Source of the DNA: JAWPNA01 sp045402695
GTDB taxonomy: Bacteria > Acidobacteriota > Polarisedimenticolia > JACPZX01 > DASXTC01
Assembly (NCBI GenBank): GCA_045402695.1
Contig: JAWPNA010000464.1
Span: 1-15,288 of the forward strand
Direction: 5' to 3'
DNA length: 15,288 nucleotides
Made by a program: the position numbers and the translations under genes. The notes beneath the pieces are model-generated. The model was not told the DNA's origin. It did not search any database and saw nothing but the letters and a program-made list of their open reading frames with translations. Shown here in pieces: positions 9,101-14,906 of this stretch; positions within the stretch are counted from its first letter, which is position 1; the number at the start of each line of letters is the position of its first letter.

Positions 9101-9393
9101 GATGGGTGCCCGCGGCGGTGCGCATGGCGGTTGAGTTCCTGACCCTGATGCGGACCTCGCACGAGATGATGGAACCAAGCGATGACGCCTGGGTCGACCT
9201 CGTCCTCGAGTTGTCTCGCCCGAGCGACCGACCGGGCGAGTCTGTCGCTCCGACCGGCTCGATGGATCGCTGCCTCGATCCACGGCGGCCTCTTGAGCGA
9301 GCGCGGAGCGATCTCGGTCCATCCGGCGCAAGACTCGTCGATCGGATTCTGGGAGGCCCCCACGGGCCCTCGGCTCCAATCGAATCTCGATGA
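6154..9393 (+). CDS. Secreted VIT + vWA protein fused to carboxypeptidase-regulatory and TonB-plug domains
   Basis: The product is 1079 aa. A signal peptide spans residues 1-28/29 (hydrophobic core LILSLLMLSL, then PAPAA). A VIT domain (about 38-187) follows, with RRVRGEIHRREEAKRIYE and the NIPPGKEVKVHLRY core. A vWA domain (about 310-485) has a full metal-binding MIDAS: D317-x-S319-x-S321, T387 (GGTEM) and D414 (LTDGF). Residues about 679-770 are a carboxypeptidase-regulatory-like beta domain (AIEGTVRDASGSGLPGVVIV). Residues about 786-888 are a TonB-receptor plug (SLPVIGYNNQNVLTLAPGV, RLDGGNITDPV, AAEYGRADGG), as in Oar-like receptors. No outer-membrane beta-barrel follows; instead there is a helical stretch (about 905-985, Ala/Leu-rich) and a Pro/Arg-rich end. 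VIT/vWA proteins bind partners or matrix through the MIDAS metal; the plug normally blocks a barrel. What the fusion does is unknown. Base use suggests a frameshift near 9240-9300, so the last ~40 residues may be wrong. Confidence 0.88.
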   Translation: MDISASTVARSLILSLLMLSLSTRPAPAAGVDDDAPGQGTLHGKDASGELVPMPLRHTDVRAEVTGFVASVQVVQTFGNPFESAIEATYLFPLPERAAVNDFLLEVGERRVRGEIHRREEAKRIYETARATGYTASLLDQERPNIFRQSVANIPPGKEVKVHLRYIDILPFADGAYRFLYPMAVGPRYSPSPTAPATAPDGDPVRLSYLNPRFRAGNDIAITLDLDAGVTIRSLTSDSHKIIVTGVGPTRARVALAPEDMLPNKDLMLRWEVAGEMPEVGLLAHRGDDEGFFALLIQPKAEVAADEASPKEVIFVLDQSGSMTGLPIEMSKRFMRLALQTLGPRDRFNIIRFDSSATALAPEPLPNTQQNVQRGLGAVEAMQGSGGTEMLAGFHAGLSQPRDASCIRIVFFLTDGFIGNEEEIFRVIRERRGDARIFTLGIGSSVNHHLLRGMADLGHGAYQYVRPDGREKEAVERFQRWVTKPYLTDLEIDWGGLRVEDVQPSHLPDLYSGQTLSVVGRYLWGGTDTLIIRGRLGGVPWEKQVDTTLPERSDSHAALASVWARQRIHDLLMWPDASSRPEIEAQVTSLALAFRLMSPFTSFVAVGDSVVVNPGGDPVRLDQPSPMPEFVSFEGCFGAGGPARTEALLLPRPRPVRRRSDASSAEIRELEGRAPPAQAAIEGTVRDASGSGLPGVVIVLKSTGLGVSRQSVSDIEGRFRTGAEAPASDYIVRVDHPGFAPMEIGPLNLQASRMSALDITLRTHPELTETIVVEARGSIVDAESTRTSSTFHSEFIESLPVIGYNNQNVLTLAPGVTGTDGDGNVNVHGARQSGLQYRLDGGNITDPVSGTFGQTLNQDIIEEVEQITAGAAAEYGRADGGFANIVTSSGSVPAARTARRETSVTALPANQPDRSELTSIEEAALRVLADLADDGRLSRSEGLPALAGLLGAQYSNGGFSLSVRVQALATWALAAAAASEPRLRWVPAAVRMAVEFLTLMRTSHEMMEPSDDAWVDLVLELSRPSDRPGESVAPTGSMDRCLDPRRPLERARSDLGPSGARLVDRILGGPHGPSAPIESR

Positions 9394-10210
9394 GGGCGAT
9401 CGGGAACCCGCGCGGGCGGCACTGGCCAGAGCCGGCATCATCATAGGTGGAGGGTTTGCCCCTGCTCCGCGGGAACACAGCCATCGCACGGGAGATCCAT
9501 ATCATCCGTTCCTCATGGCTTCCGTCCCAGAGGTTCCACACATCCTATTGATCGGCGCCCGCGCCGCGCTTAAGGTCCAGGGCATGTACAAGAACTGCTT
9601 CGGCTCCCTGCAGGCCTATCCTGGTGGGCTCGACGGGGCTTCTGGTCAACACCGAGAGAGACGCTCGCGGAGCTCCGATCCGCCAGAACCCCTGCGCCTC
9701 GCGCAGAAAACTCGATTCCTGAACACTCGCGCGATCAGGGGTTCAGTATCGGGAACCGCCTCGACTGGGGGCGGGAGGTCCGTGGCTCCTCAGGTGAACG
9801 GAGTTCCGAGTCACCCTCCGACTCGGGGTAGTTCGCACCCGTTGGATCAGGTTATCGGAAGTACGAACCTCTCGGCCTCCCGGTCCGGCTCGCGGGGAGC
9901 ATCTGCTCGTATCATCGCTTGGACACCCGATGAGACCAAGAAAACGAAGTTCTGGAGGTGACGATTCGCCAATCGCGGTGCCAGTTGGACGGGGGCGACA
10001 CAGGGCGCCCCTGGACCGCATCCTCATTGAGAGACGACTGCGACGTGGCATTTGGCCGTCCCCGCCGGTCGTCAGCCACCGAGCATGTGGAGTAGCCTCA
10101 TGACCGTGAGCGAGGCAGCCTCGCCTCGCCCGACCGGCTCATCGGAGCCGACCGACGGTCCTTTTGGATTCCTTGACGCATCCCTCGCCGGGCAACATCT
10201 TTCTGCCCTC
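9394..10210. other. Long stretch without a convincing gene
   Basis: About 800 bases follow the VIT/vWA gene with no product I recognise. The +2 frame stays open to 9961. Its first part (to about 9520) has codon positions rich in G/C at the third base and may be the displaced end of the preceding gene; beyond that it looks non-coding. Structures seen are the inverted repeats GAACCCCTG (9686-9694) / CAGGGGTTC (9736-9744) and CCGAGTC (9806-9812) / GACTCGG (9820-9826, 7-base loop). Neither has a T-run. Confidence 0.4.
10173..10201 (+). promoter_or_regulatory. Weak sigma70-like promoter candidate
   Basis: TTGACG (10173-10178) matches 5 of 6 bases of a -35 box. With a 17-base spacer, CATCTT (10196-10201) matches only 3 of 6 of a -10 box. 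It would place the start of transcription just before the ribosome binding site of the membrane protein gene. In a GC-rich genome this is only suggestive. Confidence 0.2.
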
Positions 10211-10215
10211 GGAGG
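10211..10215 (+). promoter_or_regulatory. Ribosome binding site that sets the start of the PH/zinc-ribbon membrane protein
   Basis: GGAGG lies 8 bases before ATG 10224. The upstream in-frame TTG at 10164 lacks a site of this quality. Confidence 0.7.
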
Positions 10216-10223
10216 TGTCACCC

Positions 10224-11723
10224 ATGCCTTCTTCCATTCAGCCCGAGCATCGGATCGAGCCCGAGTTCATCGGCCCCCTTTCGGATCGCCCTCTGGCAGA
10301 GAAGGCCCGGTCGAGCGATCCGGACGACCTGTTCCCCGGAGCGTCCGCGTTCATCGGCGGCCGGCACCGGCGGCGCCGCCGGCAGCAATGGGATGCCGTC
10401 AGGCCTCTGGCCGAAAAACTCCTGAAGGCGGATGAGCATGTGCTGTACGTCGCGCACGGGATGCAGGTACCCCCCGCGCTGCACCTCGTGGCGCTGGGCG
10501 TCATGGCGCTGCCCTACCATCAGGTGATCCTGATCTTCACCGACACGCGCGTCATCGAGGTGCTGCTCGGGGTGCGGGGCATGAAAGCCGAGACGCGCGT
10601 CCGGTCGTTTCCCTGGAACAGCGTGTCCGACCTCAAGCTGAGGTTCGGCAAGCTGGTTCTCAAGCCGGCCCAGGGCAAGAAGCAGACCTGGAGAGTCCCC
10701 CTGAGAGGCGATCGGAAGCTCCTGAACCTGCTCCTGCCGCGTCTCAAACCGCGCCTCCTGCCTGGCGGAGCGGCGATGGCGCAAGCGCTCCCTCTCTGGC
10801 ACTGCCCGAAGTGCGCCGCGACGTTGCCCGCCAACCCGCGTAGCTGCGATTCCTGCAGGACGTCGTTCAGCTCCCCGCGCCTCGCGGCCCTGCTGTCGCT
10901 GGCGTTTCCGGGCGCCGGCCTGCTCTATGCCGGCCATCCGTTTCTGGCCGCGGCCGATTTTCTGGGCGAGGTTCTGCTCTACCTGGTCTTCCTGCTGCTG
11001 ATGCTGGAGGCCGAGCCCGGCAGCATCATGGTGGCGGTGGGCTTGGGCACACTGCTGTTCGTCCTGACGAAGATTGAGAGCACGCACCTGAGCCAGATCC
11101 TTGTCTCGCGAGCCAAGCCCGACACGCTGTCGCGCCGGTCGAGGTATCAGCGGCTCGCTCTGGTCGGGGGCTTGGCGTCGCTCATGCTGATAGGCGGAGC
11201 CTTTCCGCTGGCCGGAGCCGCCCGGGCCGTGGTGGACCAGGACTTGGAGGTCGCAGGGCTGGAGAGTCTCTGGCAGGGCAGCCGTGACGCGGCGCAGTGG
11301 ACTGTTTTCGCGGATGATCCGTCGGCCCGTTCGCAGTGGCGGCATCCAGACGGAGCGCTGGTCACGCTGTTCGCCTATCCTCAACACCTGCTCGAGGGCG
11401 TCGCGGAGTTCCGCAACGGGGTCCGGCTGGGCTTCGATCAACGGGGGGTGACGATCGTGAAGGAGGACGAGGACCTTCCGTCCCCCTTCCACGGGTTCAG
11501 GTTCGTCACTCGCGCCGAGACTGCGGATGGAGAGTCGATCTCGACCGCGCAGTATTTCCTCGTGGACGAACGAAACCACGACATCCATCAGGCGATTGCC
11601 GCTGTGATGGACGACGATCCAGTCACGGCCGAGGCGGCGGTCAGCGACCTGCTCTCGCACGCGCGCTGGATCGGTGCGACGCCTCCCGACAGGCCCGCTG
11701 CAGGCCCCGAACCGGCTCCGTAG
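10224..11723 (+). CDS. Membrane protein with PH-like domain, zinc ribbon and outer C-terminal domain
   Basis: The product is 499 aa from ATG 10224. There is no signal peptide; the first ~70 residues are polar and carry a basic patch (RHRRRRRQQ). Residues about 70-163 read as a PH-like beta domain (VILIFTDTRVIEV, then FPWNSVSDLKL and WRVPLRG), as in bacterial PH proteins. A zinc ribbon follows with C194-x2-C197 and C208-x2-C211. Residues about 219-284 hold hydrophobic helices starting with LSLAFPGAGLLYAGH, similar to the TM2-type FPGxGxxYxG motif. One more helix lies at about 311-336. The rest (about 337-470) is a mixed alpha/beta domain that would lie outside the cytoplasm if the helix count is right. 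The function is unknown; the domain order suggests a membrane-associated scaffold or sensor. It stands alone: the nearest gene upstream ends about 830 bases away, and an IS begins 117 bases downstream. Confidence 0.85.
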   Translation: MPSSIQPEHRIEPEFIGPLSDRPLAEKARSSDPDDLFPGASAFIGGRHRRRRRQQWDAVRPLAEKLLKADEHVLYVAHGMQVPPALHLVALGVMALPYHQVILIFTDTRVIEVLLGVRGMKAETRVRSFPWNSVSDLKLRFGKLVLKPAQGKKQTWRVPLRGDRKLLNLLLPRLKPRLLPGGAAMAQALPLWHCPKCAATLPANPRSCDSCRTSFSSPRLAALLSLAFPGAGLLYAGHPFLAAADFLGEVLLYLVFLLLMLEAEPGSIMVAVGLGTLLFVLTKIESTHLSQILVSRAKPDTLSRRSRYQRLALVGGLASLMLIGGAFPLAGAARAVVDQDLEVAGLESLWQGSRDAAQWTVFADDPSARSQWRHPDGALVTLFAYPQHLLEGVAEFRNGVRLGFDQRGVTIVKEDEDLPSPFHGFRFVTRAETADGESISTAQYFLVDERNHDIHQAIAAVMDDDPVTAEAAVSDLLSHARWIGATPPDRPAAGPEPAP

Positions 11724-11798
11724 GCTGCGGCCTCGTGGTGCGCGGCGCGTCGGCGCAGCTCGAAGAGTGTTTTCAGCCGGCACGCTATGACCGGGCCC

Positions 11799-11842
11799 CT
11801 CCGGATGTTAACCGGGGCAACCCTGAGGTTAACACTCCGGAG
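11799..11842. terminator. Imperfect 15-bp hairpin between the membrane protein gene and the IS
   Basis: CTCCGGATGTTAACC (11799-11813) pairs with GGTTAACACTCCGGAG (11827-11842) with a single bulged base, over a 13-base loop. It lies 76 bases past the stop at 11723. Its last three bases are the first three of the IS left end. No T-run follows. It could end transcription of the membrane protein gene or could be a structured insertion target. Confidence 0.45.
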
Positions 11843-11858
11843 CATCCGTGATCGGTTA
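11840..11858 (+). repeat. IS4-family left terminal inverted repeat
   Basis: GAGCATCCGTGATCGGTTA matches the complement of 13305-13323 at 17 of 19 positions. It lies at the 3' side of the transposase gene. Confidence 0.75.
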
Positions 11859-11907
11859 AGTGTTCTGTTTTCAGTCAGATAGCTTACTGGACGCGGGTTT
11901 GAGCGGA

Positions 11908-13218
11908 TCACCAGGTGACTCCATTCTGGATTCGGGTCAACAGCAATTGCCGAGATACGTTGGGGTCGACTGCCTCGTGAAGCAGCATCGCCTCAACCCA
12001 GCGCGCCATCGCAGCGGCCATCTTCGCGGGCGCCAGCACCAGGTCGAGGATCTGCGTGGCCACCGAGGCGAACACGGTGGCCCACCGACCTTCCGGAACA
12101 GTGCGTCGTGCATCACGCAGCTTGGCTCTGACGGCGTGCAGGAGCCGCTGGCTGGCCAGCAACGTCACCACCGAGGCGAACAGCAATGCCTCGACGATGT
12201 GCTTCTTGCGGCTGGGCATGTCTTCGAGTCGATAGGAGGACTTCATCTCCTTAAAGAGCAGTTCGATCTGCCAGCGGGCCCCGTACACGGAGGTGACCTG
12301 AGTCGCGGTCAACCGTTCGGCGGGGATGTTGGTCACGTAGAGGTGATAGCAGCCCGTCTCTTGATCACGGACCCCTACCAGGCGAAACTCTCGTTCGGCG
12401 CCCGACCGAACGCCGTAGTAGGCGCGGCGGCGGAACTGGACGCGGATGCTCAGGTCGAGTGGATCGCGCCGCAGCCGGTTCACTACGTCTTGCAGCCACT
12501 GCCCGACGATTGGCAGGCCCGGCGCCCCGGCAGAGCCCAGCACCGCGGTGATGATCGGGTTGGCGTTCTCCTTGAGCCGCGAGATGAAGTATCCACCCTG
12601 CCGATCGATACGATCGAAAAGCTGGTAGCGGTAGTAGCCCAGGTCGAACAGCAGCAGGCTGTCCTTGACCCAGCGGCCCACGGTGAACACCGGGCCATCG
12701 TGTTGACGGCCCGAGGTGAGCTTCACCGAGCGGAGGCCTCGTCCCGTCACGCTCATCACCACGTGCAGCTTGGCCGTTGCCCGCGTGTGATTGGTCCGAC
12801 AGGCCGGAAAGCTCCTCTCGAGCAGATCGTGCAGCCTGACCAACGTGGAGTCCGTGAGGATCACGTCTCGAAACGACGCAAGCACTCCCTGCATCCCCCC
12901 CTCGGCGATCTCCAGCCCGCCGAGTAGTTCCTCTACAACCAGCCGGAAGAACCGCGCCAGGGACTTGGTGAACCGGTCGTAGAAGGCCGACGGAACCAGA
13001 CACGAACCGGTGCTCTTCTGGTACGCCCGCCTCAGACCTGCCAGCGATTTCTCCCGGCCGGCTCCAAACCCCAGCACGATCGTCCAGAACAGCGCCATCG
13101 GGTCCACCTTGCGCCGGCGCTGGACAAGGCCGCTGTAACGGGCCAGGTCGTTCAGAGTGCGGGTCGAGATCAGGCTGGTCAACCGCCGGCGGATTCCTAT
13201 GGACTGAGTTCGGGCCAC
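11908..13218 (-). CDS. IS4-family transposase
   Basis: The product is 436 aa, a normal length for the family. It starts at GTG 13218, with AGGAGGAG (complement of 13224-13231) 5 bases before it. The DDE catalytic residues are all visible: D123 (VILTDSTLVRLHD), D192 (LLLFDLGYYRYQLFDRI) and E319. The diagnostic IS4 signature Y-x2-R-x3-E-x6-K is intact as Y312, R315, E319 and K326 (YGARWQIELLFKEMK). The N-terminal ~110 residues form the helical region ahead of the RNase H-like core. It cuts and joins DNA at the element's inverted repeats. No stop or frameshift is present, so the element may still be able to move. Confidence 0.92.
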   Translation of the reverse strand: MARTQSIGIRRRLTSLISTRTLNDLARYSGLVQRRRKVDPMALFWTIVLGFGAGREKSLAGLRRAYQKSTGSCLVPSAFYDRFTKSLARFFRLVVEELLGGLEIAEGGMQGVLASFRDVILTDSTLVRLHDLLERSFPACRTNHTRATAKLHVVMSVTGRGLRSVKLTSGRQHDGPVFTVGRWVKDSLLLFDLGYYRYQLFDRIDRQGGYFISRLKENANPIITAVLGSAGAPGLPIVGQWLQDVVNRLRRDPLDLSIRVQFRRRAYYGVRSGAEREFRLVGVRDQETGCYHLYVTNIPAERLTATQVTSVYGARWQIELLFKEMKSSYRLEDMPSRKKHIVEALLFASVVTLLASQRLLHAVRAKLRDARRTVPEGRWATVFASVATQILDLVLAPAKMAAAMARWVEAMLLHEAVDPNVSRQLLLTRIQNGVTW

Positions 13219-13254
13219 GGTTTCTCCTCCTTCTCGAAGAGTCTTCGCAACTCT

Positions 13255-14160
13255 ATGAGAGCAGAGGACGTGGCCCTTTGTCCATCCGGATCAAATCGAT
13301 GCGCTAACCGAACACCGATGCTCAAGCCTGTTCGAGAGTTCTTCTCATTGACACGAGCCGTGGACGTGACGACCGCGAAGGTCGAGGAGTTTATCCAGGC
13401 GCGGCTCCGGCCGAGGGTCGCGGACGGCCACGAGGAAAAGCCACCTGCCCCTGCGACCATCAACCGCGAGGTTGGGGCACTGAGTCAGGCGTTTAACCTC
13501 GCCCGCAGGCAGGGGCGGCTGTCTCGCGTCCCCTACATTCCGATGCTGAAAGAAGACAACGCCCGCCAGGGGTTCTTCGAGCGGGCCGACTTCGAGGCGG
13601 TCGCCGCAAACCTCCCCGACCCCATCAACGGCATAGCCCGCTTCGCCTACCTGTCGGGATGGCGCAAGGGCGAGATACTGCCGCTGAGGTGGGAAGCGAT
13701 TGACCGCGCGGCCGGAGAAGTGCGGCTCCGCACGAGCAAGAACCGTCACGGACGCATTCTGCCGCTGGACGGTGCGCTCGCGAACCTGATCGAGCGGCGA
13801 TGGGCGCGACGCGAGTATCGGACGGCGGGCGATGTGACGCGCCTGTCAGACTTCGTGTTCCACCGCGCCGGGCGGCTGATGGTGGACTTCAAGAAGGCGT
13901 GGGCCAAGGCATGCGAGACGGCGGGCGTCCCCGGTCGCCTGTTCCACGATCTGCGCCGCACGGCCGTCCGCAACATGGTCCGCGCGGGCGTCCCGCAGTC
14001 CGTCGCGATGTCGATCAGCGGGCACAGGACGATGTCCATGTTCCTCCGCTACGACATCACCAGCGGCGACGACATGCGCGACGCCATCCGGCGGACCCAG
14101 GCCCACCTTGACACGCTGCCGACCCGGCGAAACGTCACTCCGCTTCGCTCGAAGTCGTGA
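13255..14160 (+). CDS. Tyrosine integrase, N-terminus replaced by the end of the IS
   Basis: The reading frame opens at ATG 13255, inside the IS; a second in-frame ATG (13318) lies within the IS inverted repeat itself. True integrase sequence starts at codon 24 (13324) with KPVREFF and AVDVTTAKVEEFIQ, the middle of the core-binding domain. The catalytic set is complete: R137 (SGWRKGE), K162 (TSKN), H231-x2-R234 (HDLRR), H257 (SGHRT) and Y266 (LRYDIT). A normal enzyme of this group is roughly 80-100 residues longer at the N-terminus, with an arm-binding domain; here it is missing. The enzyme would join DNA by site-specific recombination, and the tRNA att half at 14862-14906 is its likely site. 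Without the N-terminus it is probably inactive or impaired. Its 3' end overlaps the convergent hypothetical gene by 26 bases. Confidence 0.85.
   Translation: MRAEDVALCPSGSNRCANRTPMLKPVREFFSLTRAVDVTTAKVEEFIQARLRPRVADGHEEKPPAPATINREVGALSQAFNLARRQGRLSRVPYIPMLKEDNARQGFFERADFEAVAANLPDPINGIARFAYLSGWRKGEILPLRWEAIDRAAGEVRLRTSKNRHGRILPLDGALANLIERRWARREYRTAGDVTRLSDFVFHRAGRLMVDFKKAWAKACETAGVPGRLFHDLRRTAVRNMVRAGVPQSVAMSISGHRTMSMFLRYDITSGDDMRDAIRRTQAHLDTLPTRRNVTPLRSKS
13305..13323 (-). repeat. IS4-family right terminal inverted repeat
   Basis: On the minus strand this reads GAGCATCGGTGTTCGGTTA, a 17/19 match to 11840-11858. It marks the exact junction after which integrase sequence begins. Confidence 0.75.
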
Positions 14161-14782
14161 AGCGCCTGACCGCCTCGTTGACGAACCTTTCAAGGTACGC
14201 GTAGTAAGCCCTGCATTGTGATTCCATCGTTGGGTCGGGAAGGGCCTTACCCAAGTGCGTCCTCGGACTTCCATCCAAAAATGTCTTGACTTCGATGTCC
14301 ACTGGAAGGCTGACATAGTACCTGAGTTCCTTTCCATCGGACTGCGGGACTATCCAGCCGCTCCCGCCTGTTAAGTCCCCGACGAAGAACGAGGTCGCGC
14401 CTGGAGGAACTGGGCCAACTCGTGCCAGGTCACTTGTACTGAATCGGTTCAGCGTCCTTGAACGCCCAGGCACGCTCCCCTCCTTTAGAATCGTGGAGCG
14501 CAACTTATAGAAGTACCTGAGAAGGACATCCCTCTCCATCTCGTCCACCCACGGCGCGTACCAAGCCTCGAACTCCGACTCCGTTGACTTGAGGTTCTGC
14601 GCAACGTTCGTAACGGCACGTCCAAACACAACGAGGTTCCGCAGGGCAGCGATTCGCCTCTCACCGCTTGCGGTGTTCAGCAGATCCTCAAGAGCCAATC
14701 TCATGGTGGCGAGCGTGTCCTCAAGGTTCTTCAGGATCGATGTTGTACTTCGGTCGGAGCCCACGTTCCAACTCTCCCGCAC
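14135..14782 (-). CDS. Hypothetical protein of the integration module
   Basis: The product is 215 aa with a GTG start at 14782; the ribosome binding site is weak, and an internal ATG (codon 27, MRLALEDLL) is possible. There is no signal peptide and no membrane helix. The N-terminal two thirds look helical (NLEDTLATMRLALEDLL, AALRNLVVFGRAVTNVAQNL, EFEAWYAPWVDEMERD, LLRYFYKLRSTILKEG); the rest is mixed with beta. I have seen a similar 'RxLVVFGRxVTxVxQNL...FxxWY...YFxxLRxxILKEG' layout in unnamed conserved proteins of other bacteria, but cannot name a family. It converges on the integrase gene with a 26-base overlap and looks lower in GC than its surroundings, which suits horizontally acquired cargo. 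Function unknown. Confidence 0.7.
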   Translation of the reverse strand: MRESWNVGSDRSTTSILKNLEDTLATMRLALEDLLNTASGERRIAALRNLVVFGRAVTNVAQNLKSTESEFEAWYAPWVDEMERDVLLRYFYKLRSTILKEGSVPGRSRTLNRFSTSDLARVGPVPPGATSFFVGDLTGGSGWIVPQSDGKELRYYVSLPVDIEVKTFLDGSPRTHLGKALPDPTMESQCRAYYAYLERFVNEAVRRFTTSSEAE

Positions 14783-14811
14783 ATTTCCCGCACAGTTCTT
14801 GAAGCGAAGAA

Positions 14812-14829
14812 GGGCGGCTCTCGCCGCCC
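14812..14829 (-). terminator. Hairpin with T-rich tail on the minus strand
   Basis: GGGCGGC (14812-14818) pairs with GCCGCCC (14823-14829) around a 4-base loop. On the minus strand it is followed by TTCTTCGCTTC. It lies between the tRNA half and the hypothetical gene and would stop transcription coming from the tRNA side. The T-tract is interrupted, so confidence is moderate. Confidence 0.4.
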
Positions 14830-14861
14830 CTCTCGTAACACTGCGTATCTATTAGTCTGTT

Positions 14862-14906
14862 TGGTAGCGGGGGCTGGATTTGAACCAGCGACCTTTGGGT
14901 TATGAG
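14862..14906 (-). other. Integrase attachment-site half: 3' half of a CAU-anticodon tRNA (Met type)
   Basis: On the minus strand the segment begins with the anticodon loop CTCATAA, then CCCAA, the T-arm GCTGG-TTCAAAT-CCAGC, the acceptor 3' strand CCCCGCT, A and CCA. Upstream of the loop, homology ends: the five bases that should pair with CCCAA do not, and no D-arm or acceptor 5' strand follows. It is therefore not a gene but the 45-base identity block that tyrosine integrases use when they insert at a tRNA 3' end. It lies about 700 bases from the integrase gene. The complete tRNA would be at the other end of the element or elsewhere in the genome. Confidence 0.75.

Larger units (their letters stand above)
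11840..13323 (-). mobile_element. Complete IS4-family insertion sequence (about 1484 bp)
   Basis: The ends are defined by a 19-bp imperfect inverted repeat: GAGCATCCGTGATCGGTTA at 11840-11858, and GAGCATCGGTGTTCGGTTA read on the minus strand from 13323 to 13305. They match at 17 of 19 positions. The element encloses one full-length transposase gene (11908-13218) with 49 bases before its end and 105 after. Length and single-gene layout fit IS4. No target-site duplication is visible: 11828-11839 and 13324-13335 do not match. So the flanks were probably rearranged after insertion. Confidence 0.8.

Noticed and set aside
9524..9961. Continuation of the +2 frame after the VIT/vWA gene
   Set aside because: Low-complexity Ser/Arg/Pro composition and no recognisable motif; only the part before about 9520 looks possibly coding.
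10218..11783. Long minus-strand open frame opposite the PH/zinc-ribbon gene
   Set aside because: Antisense shadow: Arg/Gln/Asp-rich with no motifs, whereas the plus strand has a ribosome binding site, zinc ligands and membrane helices.
11860..12927. Long plus-strand open frame opposite the transposase
   Set aside because: The minus strand carries a complete IS4 transposase with its DDE and Y-R-E-K residues; this frame is its shadow.
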